Positions 42,846 through 51,426 are shown, counted from the first letter of the stretch. The stretch: 64,000 nucleotides of DNA from JANOBD01 sp031411495 (GCA_031411495.1 JANOBD010000120.1:71820-135819); one strand, 5' to 3'. Notes: generated by a model from the letters alone, not told the origin. Numbers and translations are program-made.

Positions 42846-43925
42846 GTGTCCATCGTGTCGGTCAACCTCGCCAACCACTGCTACGACGTCCACGTCGACC
42901 GCGGCCTTATCGCTCGCGCGGGTGACATCATCCGATCATTGACCAAGTCGAAAAAGATCGGCATCGTCACCGACACATCCGTCGCGCCGCACTTTCTCTC
43001 GCCGCTCGCGACTTCGCTGCGATCATCCGAGTTCGACGTCGTCGAATGCATCGTCCCTTCCGGCGAAACGCACAAACACCTCGGCACCATCAGCCAGATC
43101 TTCGACGCGTTTCTCTCGCAAAAGTGGGAACGTTCCAGCCCCATTATCGCCCTCAGCGGCGGCGTGATCGGCGACATGACGGGCTACGCGGCCGCTTCGA
43201 TCCTGCGCGGCGTGCCGTTCATCCAGATGCCGACGACACTGCTCTCGATGGTCGATGCTTCCGTCGGCGGCAAGACCGGAATCAACCATGCCGCGGGGAA
43301 GAATCTAATCGGCGCGTTTCATCAGCCGATCGTCGTGCTCGCTGACATCGACACGCTGCAGACTTTGCCGAAGCGCGAGTTCGTCTCCGGCCTCGCGGAG
43401 TGCATCAAGCACGAGATCATCCGAGACGCCGACGGCTTTGATCGGCTGGAGAAAACGATCGGCCGCGCGCTCGCGCTCGATGCCGACTATCTCACGCAAC
43501 TCGTCGCCCACAACGTCGCGATCAAGGCGCGCGTCGTAGAGGTCGATCCCCACGAGCACGGCGAACGCGCCCACCTGAACTTCGGCCACACCTTCGGCCA
43601 CGGCATCGAACGCGCATCGAACTACGCGCTCACCCACGGCGAATGCGTCGGGCTCGGAATGATCGCGGCCACGCGGACGGCACGGGCGCTTGGCATGATC
43701 GATGCGCTCAGCGTCACGCGAATCGAGAAACTGATCACGGCGAGCGGCCTGCCGGTCTCGGGTTTGAAAGTGTCGACCGATGAGATTTTCAACACGATGC
43801 ACTCGGACAAGAAAGTGCGCGATGCGAAACTGCGGTTCGTACTGCCCGACCGGATCGGGCATGTGGTGGTTCGCGATGATGTTCCGGATTCCTTAGTGCG
43901 CAACGCGATCGAATCGCTCAGATAA
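42846..43925 (+). CDS. aroB: 3-dehydroquinate synthase
   Basis: Second step of the shikimate pathway: cyclises DAHP to 3-dehydroquinate using NAD and a metal ion; cytoplasmic. 359 residues from GTG 42846 (MSIVSVNLANHCYDV). VPSGETHKHLGTISQI (about 69-84), ALSGGVIGDMTGYAAASILR (about 100-119), TTLLSMVDASVGGKTGINH (about 127-145), GLAECIKHEII (about 181-191) and HLNFGHTFGHGIE (about 238-250, metal His residues) are all canonical. Followed by a strong hairpin and then dprA. Confidence 0.96.
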   Translation: MSIVSVNLANHCYDVHVDRGLIARAGDIIRSLTKSKKIGIVTDTSVAPHFLSPLATSLRSSEFDVVECIVPSGETHKHLGTISQIFDAFLSQKWERSSPIIALSGGVIGDMTGYAAASILRGVPFIQMPTTLLSMVDASVGGKTGINHAAGKNLIGAFHQPIVVLADIDTLQTLPKREFVSGLAECIKHEIIRDADGFDRLEKTIGRALALDADYLTQLVAHNVAIKARVVEVDPHEHGERAHLNFGHTFGHGIERASNYALTHGECVGLGMIAATRTARALGMIDALSVTRIEKLITASGLPVSGLKVSTDEIFNTMHSDKKVRDAKLRFVLPDRIGHVVVRDDVPDSLVRNAIESLR

Positions 43926-43928
43926 TTG

Positions 43929-43975
43929 TGGCATGGGCCTCCGGCACATGATTCAGGTGCCGGAGGCCAATGCCA
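43929..43975 (+). terminator. strong hairpin after aroB
   Basis: TGGCATGGGCCTCCGGCAC (43929-43947) pairs with GTGCCGGAGGCCAATGCCA (43957-43975) around a 9-base loop, about 18 pairs with one mismatch. It lies 4-50 bases after the aroB stop and only 10 bases before the dprA start. No T-run follows, so it may attenuate, or mark mRNA processing, rather than fully terminate. Confidence 0.65.
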
Positions 43976-43984
43976 CCATAACAA

Positions 43985-44497
43985 TTGGGACTGACGATGA
44001 GCCTGCTCTCCTGGCTGACGCTTTCACTCACCAACGGGCTCGGCCCGGTGTTGACGCGTCGGCTCGTGGAGCGGCTTGGCAGCGAAGACGCGGCCATCGA
44101 AGCGTCGCAGGCGGCGCTTCGCACGATCGAAGGCATCGGCAACGGCAAGGCTCACTCCATCCACCTTGGACTGGTTGCTGCAAAAGAGGAAGCCCAGCGC
44201 GAACTCGACCGGGCGGCCGCGATCAACGCCCGCATCATCAGCATCGCCGACGAGGAATATCCCGCCTTGCTCAAGCTCGCATCCGCACCGCCGACGGTGC
44301 TGTACGTCCGAGGCGAGCTTCAAGCGCGCGACTTGCAGGCCGTCGCGATCGTCGGTTCGCGCAAGTGTTCCGTTTACGGTCGCGAACAGGCAGAGCGATT
44401 TGGTTCGAGCCTTGCCGGCGTCGGCGTAACGGTCGTGAGTGGCGGGGCACGCGGTTCGCCGTCGATACGCGCAGGTTCAATCGCCCCGTCCGCGTGA
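43985..44497 (+). pseudogene. dprA: DprA, N-terminal fragment (gene interrupted by an element)
   Basis: DprA/Smf loads RecA onto incoming single-stranded DNA during transformation. Native sequence runs from ATG 43985 to about 44454: MSLLSWLTLSLTNGLGPVLTRRL, SIADEEYPALL, VLYVRGEL, VAIVGSRKCSVYGREQAERF and the start of the Rossmann motif SGGARG. At 44455 the frame enters foreign sequence (SPSIRAGSIAPSA) and stops at 44497. The C-terminal half resumes at 46560. See the element and the second fragment. Confidence 0.9.
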
Positions 44498-45714
44498 ATC
44501 ACCATCTGACCGCAGAACTGCTGGATCGCCCTGTTCATAACGGGAGGCGTAGCCAGAGTGAGGATGTTCTCCTCTGCCGCGTTCAGAGCGGCCTTGATCT
44601 CGCGGAGGACCGCCTTCTGGTCGACGACCGCCTCGTCCGCGACCTCTCGAATCCTCGCGTTGAGCTGCGTCTTCTCACTCTCGACAGCGCCTATCTGCGA
44701 TAGCAACCCTCGCATCTGCTCCTCGTCGAGCGTTGGATCGCGAAGCAGCTTCTGAAACCGGGCGAGGGCCTGATCGAGCTTCGACAAGTCTGACTCGAGC
44801 TTGCCCCGGCGTTGGCCGTTCGATGACAGGGACTTGTCGGCGATCTCAACCGCGCGCCGGATTATCTGGTCGCGATTGCGGATGACCTTGCGAATGCCCG
44901 CCTGCACCCAGGCCAGGAGTTCCTCTTCTTTCGGATGTTGAGCGTTCGAGCAAGCATCCTTGCCGAGCCGATCCCGCAGACCGCAGGCAAGCCACCGCTT
45001 CGCGTTCTTGCGATTGTTGTGCCGCGAATACATCCCGTAGCCACAGCAGCCACAAGTAACGATCCCCGAGAAGATGCGGACCTCGCCGGGGATGGAGTAG
45101 TTGCGGTAGTTGAAGCCCTTGAGCCGCTTCTGCACGGCCTCGAAATCCGCATCACTGACGATTCGCAGCTTCTCGTCGCGATGGATCAGGTGCTGGTCTC
45201 TGGGAAGCAGAACCTTCCGCACCTTGCCCGTCCGTCGATCGAGATGTTCCTTGTGCCGCCCGTACGACAAGATTCCGGTGTAAATCCGGCTCTTCATCAT
45301 CCGGTTGATGGTCGTTGGCCCCCACGAGTTTGCGCCCATTCGCGGCTTGTATCCCAACTCGCCGAGCCGACGAGCAACCCGCTTAAGACCGATGGATTCC
45401 GTAAGCACGAGCTTGAACACAGCACGGACAACTTCCGCCTCGTCAGGATCTACCTCGAAGCGAGACAGACCATCGGCACCTTTCACGGCTCGATAGCCAT
45501 ACGGGACGACGCCGCCCATGTAGGTGTGGTTCTCGCGTGCAGCATGGAGAGCACCGATTGGCCGCTCTTTGGGATCGACCTCACCTACCGCAAAACCTGC
45601 TGGGACCTTTCCCTGAAGATTCTCGCCTTCGCAAACAACCACACGGCCAACCCCAGAGTAACGCTCCTTCGGTCTGCATGGATGAGGGTGGAGTCGCTGG
45701 GCAATCAGGGGCAT
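44374..45714 (-). pseudogene. large serine recombinase, catalytic domain missing
   Basis: 446 codons. From about residue 60 the family's Recombinase domain is clear (MGGVVPYGYRAVKG, VVRAVFKLVLTESIGLKRVA..., NSWGPTTINRMMKSRIYTG). Then a zinc ribbon (SGIVTCGCCGYGMYSRHN...RWLACGLRDRLGKDACSN) and a coiled coil (about 305-365). The N-terminal resolvase catalytic domain with the nucleophile Ser is absent, and no trace was found upstream in any frame. The first 55 residues are unlike the family. The last 27 or so codons are read from dprA antisense DNA beyond the left junction. So it is a decayed integrase; catalytic function is unlikely. Confidence 0.85.
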
Positions 45715-45978
45715 TCCACGCGTCCCACCATCAAAGCGACTGGCGTACCGATCGGCGTCGAGAATGCGGCCCGTTACGAGGCGCTCCTAAGCAACATCCA
45801 AGCGTTCGCCGACTCAGATGACCCGACGTTCACTGCTCTCTTCAAAAGCTGTCGTCCCCATCTGAAGTCTCTCGTCGGTCGAGTCGTGAAGCACCTGCAG
45901 AGCGTGAATCCGACGCTCAAATCGTGGACCGCGCTATCCCCACCCCTGCCACCCCCGACACTCCGAAACCGTAATTAA
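45682..45978 (+). CDS. small element-borne protein, unknown (tentative)
   Basis: 98 residues from ATG 45682, antisense to the decayed 5' part of the recombinase. The C-terminal 65 residues look protein-like (VENAARYEALLSNIQAF, PTFTALFKSCRPHLKSLVG, VVKHLQSVNPTLKSW). The ribosome site is poor, and the start region overlaps the recombinase frame. Could be cargo, or a fragment. No family recognised. Confidence 0.4.
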   Translation: MRVESLGNQGHSTRPTIKATGVPIGVENAARYEALLSNIQAFADSDDPTFTALFKSCRPHLKSLVGRVVKHLQSVNPTLKSWTALSPPLPPPTLRNRN

Positions 45979-46041
45979 ATCCGGTCGCTCGACTCGCCGC
46001 ACGTCGCGGAGGGCGAAGCAGTTCTAGCTCGGAGAATCCCC

Positions 46042-46437
46042 ATGGCAACGCAGCCTTATAAGTTCCCTTTGACCGTTAAAGACACGTCGGACGCGGTGAT
46101 CCTGACGACGGGAAATGGGCACGAGTTCGCCCGGATCAACTTCTACTTTTCTGTCGCCAACGACAAGGGCGGTACGCTCTTGATGGAGGTGCGTTACGTC
46201 TGGCCCCCGCTTCCCGAGAGCTGGCGAAAGCAGACCGCGAAGATCGAGTTTGACCTTCTCGCCCACGCAGACCGGACTCGGATCGACAGCGAAGGAGCCC
46301 CAGAGGATTTCTTGGAGTTCATCGTCGAAGAAGTCGACGGTTTAGTCGGTCTTGTCCTCGACGTGGTCATCGAACGCATTCAAAATCGAGTGCCTTGGGA
46401 CCACGCGGTCCCCGACCCACAACTCCCGCGAGCGTGA
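46042..46437 (+). CDS. small element-borne protein, unknown
   Basis: 131 residues; GGAG 6 bases before the ATG and a Rho-independent terminator 20 bases after the stop, so a complete expressed unit is likely. Sequence shows beta-strand patterns (PYKFPLTVKDTSDAVILTTG, GHEFARINFYFSVAND) and an acidic helix (SEGAPEDFLEFIVEEVDGLV). No signal, membrane segment or known motif. It is the best candidate cargo gene of the element in dprA. Function unknown. Confidence 0.6.
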   Translation: MATQPYKFPLTVKDTSDAVILTTGNGHEFARINFYFSVANDKGGTLLMEVRYVWPPLPESWRKQTAKIEFDLLAHADRTRIDSEGAPEDFLEFIVEEVDGLVGLVLDVVIERIQNRVPWDHAVPDPQLPRA

Positions 46438-46457
46438 ACCGAAAGTGATCAGACGAG

Positions 46458-46488
46458 GGGCTCCCATCGCGGGAGCCCTTCTTCTTTT
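46458..46488 (+). terminator. Rho-independent terminator at the right end of the element
   Basis: GGGCTCCC-ATCGC-GGGAGCCC (46458-46478) followed by TTCTTCTTTT. Lies 20 bases after the 131-residue ORF and about 70 bases inside the right junction. Confidence 0.85.
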
Positions 46489-46520
46489 ACGCGGCGACCG
46501 CCCGCCAGAACGCCGCCTGG

Positions 46521-47276
46521 ATGGCCTGCTGTATCGACGGGATACCTCGCGAGGGCGCGCGCGGCATCGACACGCACGCCCACAAGGGCGCACTCATCCC
46601 GAAGAACGGCCGGACGATCGCCGTGCTGGGCTGCGGCGTCGACCAGGATTATCCGCCTGAGAATTGCGAACTCTTCGCGAAAATCAGTGAACAGGGCGCG
46701 GTGGTGAGCGAGTTCGCGCTCGGCACGCGGCCGAACGCGGAAAATTTTCCGCGCCGCAACCGCATCGTGTCCGGCTTGTCGCGCGGCGTGCTGGTCGTGG
46801 AGGCCGACGTGAAGAGCGGCGCACTCATTACCGCGCGGAATGCCGTCGAAGATCACCAGCGGCCGGTGTTCGCGCTGCCCGGCCGCATCGACAATCCGCT
46901 CAGCGCCGGCCCGCATCGGCTCATCCGCGACGGCGCGGTCCTGGTCGAGACGCTCTCTGACATTCTCGACAATCTCGGCCCGGTACCCGAAGACGTTCGA
47001 GCGATCCCCGTTCCCGAGCCGACGCTGTTCACCGAGACGACCCATGCGCAGCCGCAAGCGGCGACGGAGGCGGTTTCGGACAACCTGGTCGCGCTGACCG
47101 ACCGGCAGAGCGCGATCCTTCGCGCGATGGGATCGGATGTGCTCGACGTCGACTCCATCTCCGAACGGTCTTCGATCGCAACGAACTTCATTCTCCAGGA
47201 ACTGACGATGATGACCCTGCGCGGCGCGGTGGAGCGCGTCGAGGGACAGCGATTCGTGCGAAAGAAGTCTCGGTGA
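46521..47276 (+). pseudogene. dprA: DprA, C-terminal fragment
   Basis: Native dprA sequence from about 46560: RGIDTHAHKGALIPKNGRTI, VLGCGVDQDYPPENCELF, VVSEFALGTRPNAENFPRRN, ISGLSRG-like IVSGLSRGVLVVEADVKSGALITARNA, and the C-terminal DprA winged-helix (TDRQSAILRAMGSD..., NFILQELTMMTLRGAVERV). The first 13 codons (from ATG 46521) come from the element, so a truncated protein with most of the Rossmann fold could still be made. It would lack the SAM-like N-terminal domain and part of the nucleotide-binding sheet. Residual function is doubtful. Confidence 0.88.
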
Positions 47277-47307
47277 TTGTTCGCCCGTCCCGAAGTAGAC
47301 TGGTCGC

Positions 47308-48888
47308 ATGACGCAGACGGTGGCAGCTTCGCGAAAGAAGGGCTCGGACGATCGCGGTGAGTCCCTTCGGATCGCCGCGATCGATGTCGGCAGCAACTCC
47401 GTTCACATGATCGTCGCGCAGATCGATGCGGACGGCGGCATCACCACGCTCTGGCGAATGAAGGAAATGGTCGGGCTCGGCCGGATCAGCTTTCCATCGC
47501 GCCGGCTCTCGGCCGAGGCGATGGACCGCGCCGTCGATACGCTCTCGCGTTTCAACCAGGCGGCACTGCAGCGAGGCGCCGAGCGAATCGTCATCGTCGC
47601 GACATCTGCCGTGCGCGAAGCGATCAACGGCGGCGATCTGATTCAGCGGATCCGACGTGAACTGAAACTCTACGTGAAAGTCGTCACCGCCAAGGACGAA
47701 GCCAAGCTGATCTACCTCGGCGTTCGCCACGCGATCGACCTCGGCAAAACGCCCAAGTTGCTCATCGATATCGGCGGCGGCAGCGTGGAGTTTGTCGTCG
47801 GCAACGCGGCCGAGGCTTCGATTCTCGAATCCCGCAAGCTCGGCGCGGCGCGGCTCACGGCCGGCTTTGTGAAGTCCGACCCGATCAGCAAGGCCGATCG
47901 AAAAGCGCTCAAGGCACATTTTCACTCGGAACTCGATCCGCTTCTCAAACAGATTCGATCGCTCAAGCCGACGCAGGTCATCGGCACCAGCGGAACAATG
48001 GAAAACCTGGCCCAACTCTGCGGAGACACGGACGAAAACGGCAAGCCCATCATCACCCGCAAGAGTTTTGACCGCGTGCTGAAGCAGCTGATCGTCTCTG
48101 ATGCCGGTAAGCGCGAGAAAATGTCGGGGCTGGACTCACATCGAAAGGAGCAGATCGTCGCGGCGGCGCTGCTGGTCGATTTTGTCATGGAGGAGTTGTC
48201 AGTCAGGGAGATCGGCTTGTGCAACTCCGCGCTCCGTGAAGGCATCCTGCTCGATCACCTCTCGCGACACATGCCGGACGTGCAGATTCGTAACGAAGTG
48301 CCCGATCCGCGTCGGCGCAGCGTGATCGACTTGGCCCGCCGCTGCCACTGGCACGAAAAACATTCGCTTCAGGTCGCGTATCTCACGCTGCGATTGTTCG
48401 ACCAACTGCACGACCTGCACGCGCTCGGCAAGAGCGAACGCGAACTCATCGAGTATGCCGCCCTGCTTCACGACATCGGCTGGCACATCGCACCTGAGGG
48501 CCATCACAAGCACTCGATGTACCTGATCCTCAATAGCGACCTGCGAAAGTATTTTGATGCACAGGAAGTCGGCGTGATTGCCAACATCGCGCGCTACCAC
48601 CGCAAGCGTCCACCGACGGTCGAACATGCGAGCTATGCCGCGCTCTCAAAGCAGAACCGTAGGGCAGTCGATGTTGGCGCTGCCCTTTTGCGCGTCGCAG
48701 ACGGGATGGATCGGTCGCACACAGGTGTCGTGCTGGACCTCAAGACGCGCATCGACGACGACGGCGGCGTCATCTGCAAGATGGACGTCCGTGCCGATGC
48801 CGAACTGGAAATGTGGGGTGCGAAACGCAAGAGCGGATACTTCGAAGAACTATTCAAGCGGGCGATCGACTTTGAGATGCGGGCTTGA
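47308..48888 (+). CDS. Ppx/GppA-type phosphatase (exopolyphosphatase / pppGpp phosphohydrolase) with HD domain
   Basis: 526 residues. ASKHA-type phosphatase core: IAAIDVGSNSVHMIVAQI (about 23-40), IVATSAVREAINGG (about 92-105) and LLIDIGGGSVEFVVGN (about 151-166). C-terminal HD-type helical domain (about 320-526, HSLQVAYLTLRLFDQLHD, EYAALLHDIGWHIAPEGHHK with H-D). This is the two-part Ppx layout, hydrolysing polyphosphate ends or pppGpp. Starts 32 bases after the dprA fragment. Polyphosphate kinase is not in the window, so which substrate dominates is open. Confidence 0.92.
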   Translation: MTQTVAASRKKGSDDRGESLRIAAIDVGSNSVHMIVAQIDADGGITTLWRMKEMVGLGRISFPSRRLSAEAMDRAVDTLSRFNQAALQRGAERIVIVATSAVREAINGGDLIQRIRRELKLYVKVVTAKDEAKLIYLGVRHAIDLGKTPKLLIDIGGGSVEFVVGNAAEASILESRKLGAARLTAGFVKSDPISKADRKALKAHFHSELDPLLKQIRSLKPTQVIGTSGTMENLAQLCGDTDENGKPIITRKSFDRVLKQLIVSDAGKREKMSGLDSHRKEQIVAAALLVDFVMEELSVREIGLCNSALREGILLDHLSRHMPDVQIRNEVPDPRRRSVIDLARRCHWHEKHSLQVAYLTLRLFDQLHDLHALGKSERELIEYAALLHDIGWHIAPEGHHKHSMYLILNSDLRKYFDAQEVGVIANIARYHRKRPPTVEHASYAALSKQNRRAVDVGAALLRVADGMDRSHTGVVLDLKTRIDDDGGVICKMDVRADAELEMWGAKRKSGYFEELFKRAIDFEMRA

Positions 48889-48895
48889 AGGCCGT

Positions 48896-49675
48896 TCACA
48901 CCGCGCTCGACATTCGAATCGGCACCCCGTGCTCCGCGAGAAACGCCTTGCACTTTGGCACCGAATACTCGTCGAAGTGAAAGATGCTCGCGGCAAGTGC
49001 GGCATCGGCTTTGCCGGCGGTCAGCACCTCAAGGAGGTGTTGCGGGTTGCCGGCACCGCCGGAGGCCACGACAGGGATCCTGACCGCATCGCTCACCGCA
49101 GCAGTCATCTCGAGGTCGTAGCCGTTGCGGGTGCCGTCGGCATTCATCACGTTCAGGACGATTTCGCCGGCGCCGAGTTCCTCGGCGCGCTTGACCCAGT
49201 CCATGACCTTGATGCCGGTCGGTATTCGGCCGCCGTTGACGCACACTTCCCAGATCTCCACGCCGTCTTTGGTGACTCGATTCGCGTCCAACCCGAGCAC
49301 GGTGGCGCACGAGCCGAACTTTTCCGACACTTCGGCGATGAGTTCGGGGCGCTTGACCGCCGCGGAGTTCAGGCTGACTTTTTCCGCTCCTGCCTGGATG
49401 AGGCGGGTTGCGTCGTCGAGCGTGCGGATGCCGCCGCCCACGGTCAGAGGCATGAAGACCGCCTCGACCACCCGCCGCACGAGGTCGGCCAAGATGTCGC
49501 GCCCTTCGTGGCTGGCGGAGATATCATAGAACACCAATTCGTCTGCCCCGTCGCGGTCGTAGCGCTTTGCCTGCTCGACGGGATCACCCGCGTCCACGTG
49601 GTCGAAAAACCGAACGCCTTTCACAACGCGGCCACGGTCTACGTCTAAACACGGGATGATTCGCTTGGTAAGCAT
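48896..49675 (-). CDS. hisF: imidazole glycerol phosphate synthase, cyclase subunit HisF
   Basis: Cyclase subunit pairing with HisH; makes imidazole glycerol phosphate and AICAR in histidine synthesis. 259 residues from ATG 49675 (MLTKRIIPCLDVDRGRVVKG); the frame is open far upstream but that part is tRNA and spacer. Catalytic Asp in IPCLDV (about 11) and in VLGLDAN (about 131), VGGGIRTLDDATRLIQAGAEKVSLNS (around 82-107) and ASGGAGNPQHLLEV (about 224-237) are canonical. The tRNA-His gene lies 75 bases upstream on the same strand with a word-built inverted repeat between. hisH, hisA and other his genes are not in the window. Confidence 0.96.
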   Translation of the reverse strand: MLTKRIIPCLDVDRGRVVKGVRFFDHVDAGDPVEQAKRYDRDGADELVFYDISASHEGRDILADLVRRVVEAVFMPLTVGGGIRTLDDATRLIQAGAEKVSLNSAAVKRPELIAEVSEKFGSCATVLGLDANRVTKDGVEIWEVCVNGGRIPTGIKVMDWVKRAEELGAGEIVLNVMNADGTRNGYDLEMTAAVSDAVRIPVVASGGAGNPQHLLEVLTAGKADAALAASIFHFDEYSVPKCKAFLAEHGVPIRMSSAV

Positions 49676-49743
49676 AGTGGGCAGTGAACGGTGGGCAGTC
49701 GGCAGTAGAAAGACTGCCCACTGCCCACCGTACACTGCCCACT
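49676..49743. repeat. inverted repeat of reiterated GTGGGCAGT words
   Basis: AGTGGGCAGTGAACGGTGGG... (from 49676) and ...ACTGCCCACTGCCCACCGT... to 49743 are complements over about 30 bases with a GAAAG-type loop. Each arm holds GGGCAGT or GGCAGT three times. It fills the whole spacer between tRNA-His and hisF. Confidence 0.8.
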
Positions 49744-49749
49744 GAAATG

Positions 49750-49823
49750 GGTAACCGACGGGGCTCGAACCCGCGACGTCCAGGACCACAACCTGGCGCT
49801 CTACCAACTGAGCTACGGCTACC
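49750..49823 (-). tRNA. tRNA-His (anticodon GTG)
   Basis: Minus-strand cloverleaf with acceptor GTAGCCG/CGGTTAC, D-arm GCTC...GAGC, anticodon stem CCAGG/CCTGG around TTGTGGT (anticodon GTG), and T-arm GCGGG-TTCGAGC-CCCGT. The extra 5' G (position -1) opposite C73 is the identity mark of tRNA-His. CCA is not encoded. Lies 75 bases upstream of hisF on the same strand. Confidence 0.95.
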
Positions 49824-50046
49824 GTCGTCCGGCGGTCGTTATCCTCGGCAAAGACGGTTCTGTCAACGGCGCAGTCCACTTCCATTACCGGTCGCAGCGA
49901 TTAACTGTCATTTTTTTGAACGCAACAGTGCTCCGCTTCGTATAGTTGGTTAGAGTAGGGTTAATCGGTCGGACTGGACGTAATTCGGTCTAGACTCTGG
50001 GGGTTGGATGGCGGCGGTTGTACCGCCAGTCAGGAGCGGCCTCGGG

Positions 50047-51315
50047 ATGTCCAACCATGACACCAACCTCGTAGGCGCGAGTCCAAACTTGGATTCCGAA
50101 GTGGGCAAGTTCGTCGTGGAGTCTGGCCTCGTCACACAGGACGAGGTGAACTACTGCCGCGAACAGCAGAAGCAATCTTCTGATCCCAACCAGCGATCGA
50201 TTACCGATCTGCTGGTCGAAAACAACTTCATGACGGTCAACCAGGTCAAGCGCCTGCGTCGACAGATCGAAGATCGCAAGAACAACCAGATCCCCGGCTT
50301 TCACTTGATGAAGCTGCTCGGCAAGGGCGCGATGGCCAAGGTCTACATGGCCAAGCAGCTATCGCTGGATCGTACCGTCGCGATCAAAGTACTTCCCAAA
50401 ACGCGCAGCAACGACGCCGACTTCGTCGAACGGTTCTACAAGGAAGGCAAGGCCGCCGCCCGGCTTGCCCACCCGAATATCGTGCAGGCCATCGACGTCG
50501 GCGCGAATCCTGAGGGCATTCACTACTTCGTCATGGAGTACGTCGAAGGGCCGACTCTGTACGACATGATGCAGCCGCCTCCGACCGGCCAAGGCAAACA
50601 GTTCTCCGAAGCCGAGGCGCTCGATATTGCCATCCAGATGGCCGATGCGCTGGTTCACGCTCACCAGCGCGGCCTGGTTCATCGCGATGTAAAACCCAAG
50701 AACATCCTGCTTACGCCACAAGGCGTCGCGAAGTTGACCGACCTGGGTTTGGCCCGCGAAGTCGGTGACAAACAGGCTGCCGAATCCGAAGCCGGCAAAG
50801 CTTACGGCACGCCCTACTACATCAGCCCGGAACAGATTCGCGGCGAAGTCGATATCGATTTCCGTGCCGACCTCTATTCGCTGGGCGCGACGCTCTACCA
50901 TCTCGTCACCGGCCGTCCCCCATTCGATGGCGAGACGCCCAGCGCCGTCATGCATCGCCATCTCAAAGACGAGCTCATTCCACCCGACCATTTGAACCCC
51001 GAGCTTTCTGCCGGCATCAGCGAGGTGATTGAACTGGCGATGGCGAAGAATCGCGACGATCGCTACGCGAGCACGACCGACATGCTCGAAGACCTGAAGG
51101 CCGTTCGCGAGGGTGCGCCGCCCGTTCACGCCAGGCACGAAGTAAACATGAACACCGTCGCGCAGCTCGACAAGACCGGCCGCACGGTCGACATCGAGCC
51201 GCCCAAGCCGCCCCCGTCGGTATGGGAAAGCCCGGCGGTCATTTCCGTCATGACCCTTGCGGGGATCTCGGTCGTCGTCAATCTGATCCTGGTTCTGCTG
51301 ATGCTCGCCAGGTAG
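50047..51315 (+). CDS. eukaryotic-type Ser/Thr protein kinase, single-pass membrane
   Basis: 422 residues from ATG 50047 (AGGAG 11 bases upstream). Residues about 15-78 (GKFVVESGLVTQDEVNYC..., SITDLLVENNFMTVNQVKRL) look like two short repeats of the GspE/MshE N-terminal type (inference). Kinase domain about 88-345: GKGAMAKVYMAKQ glycine loop, VAIKVLPK (Lys), LVHRDVKPKNILLT (catalytic Asp), LTDLGLARE (DLG in place of DFG), GTPYYISPEQIRGEVDIDFRADLYSLG. A C-terminal membrane segment (about 398-420, VISVMTLAGISVVVNLILVLL) places the kinase in the cytoplasm with only a few residues outside. Substrates unknown. Confidence 0.93.
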   Translation: MSNHDTNLVGASPNLDSEVGKFVVESGLVTQDEVNYCREQQKQSSDPNQRSITDLLVENNFMTVNQVKRLRRQIEDRKNNQIPGFHLMKLLGKGAMAKVYMAKQLSLDRTVAIKVLPKTRSNDADFVERFYKEGKAAARLAHPNIVQAIDVGANPEGIHYFVMEYVEGPTLYDMMQPPPTGQGKQFSEAEALDIAIQMADALVHAHQRGLVHRDVKPKNILLTPQGVAKLTDLGLAREVGDKQAAESEAGKAYGTPYYISPEQIRGEVDIDFRADLYSLGATLYHLVTGRPPFDGETPSAVMHRHLKDELIPPDHLNPELSAGISEVIELAMAKNRDDRYASTTDMLEDLKAVREGAPPVHARHEVNMNTVAQLDKTGRTVDIEPPKPPPSVWESPAVISVMTLAGISVVVNLILVLLMLAR

Positions 51316-51426
51316 GTGCTCACGAGCGATGCCACCGCTCTGTCGGTCCTCAATTCCGCGATCAGCCTTCAACTCCCTCCATTAATACAGGAACCGGCCT
51401 ACCCCTGCCGATGACCATTATCGGAC

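Larger units (their letters stand above)
44450..46564. mobile_element. 2.1-kb element inserted in dprA, with truncated serine recombinase
   Basis: Bounded by CGCGG at 44450-44454 and at 46560-46564, with dprA codons for SGGARG on the left and RGIDTHAHKG on the right. Joining the two copies gives one uninterrupted dprA of 393 codons, the family's normal length, so the boundaries are exact. A short shared core without terminal inverted repeats is as expected for large serine recombinase integration. Contents: a minus-strand recombinase without catalytic domain, two short plus-strand ORFs, and a terminator at the right end. No transposase, so the element is probably immobile now. Confidence 0.85.
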
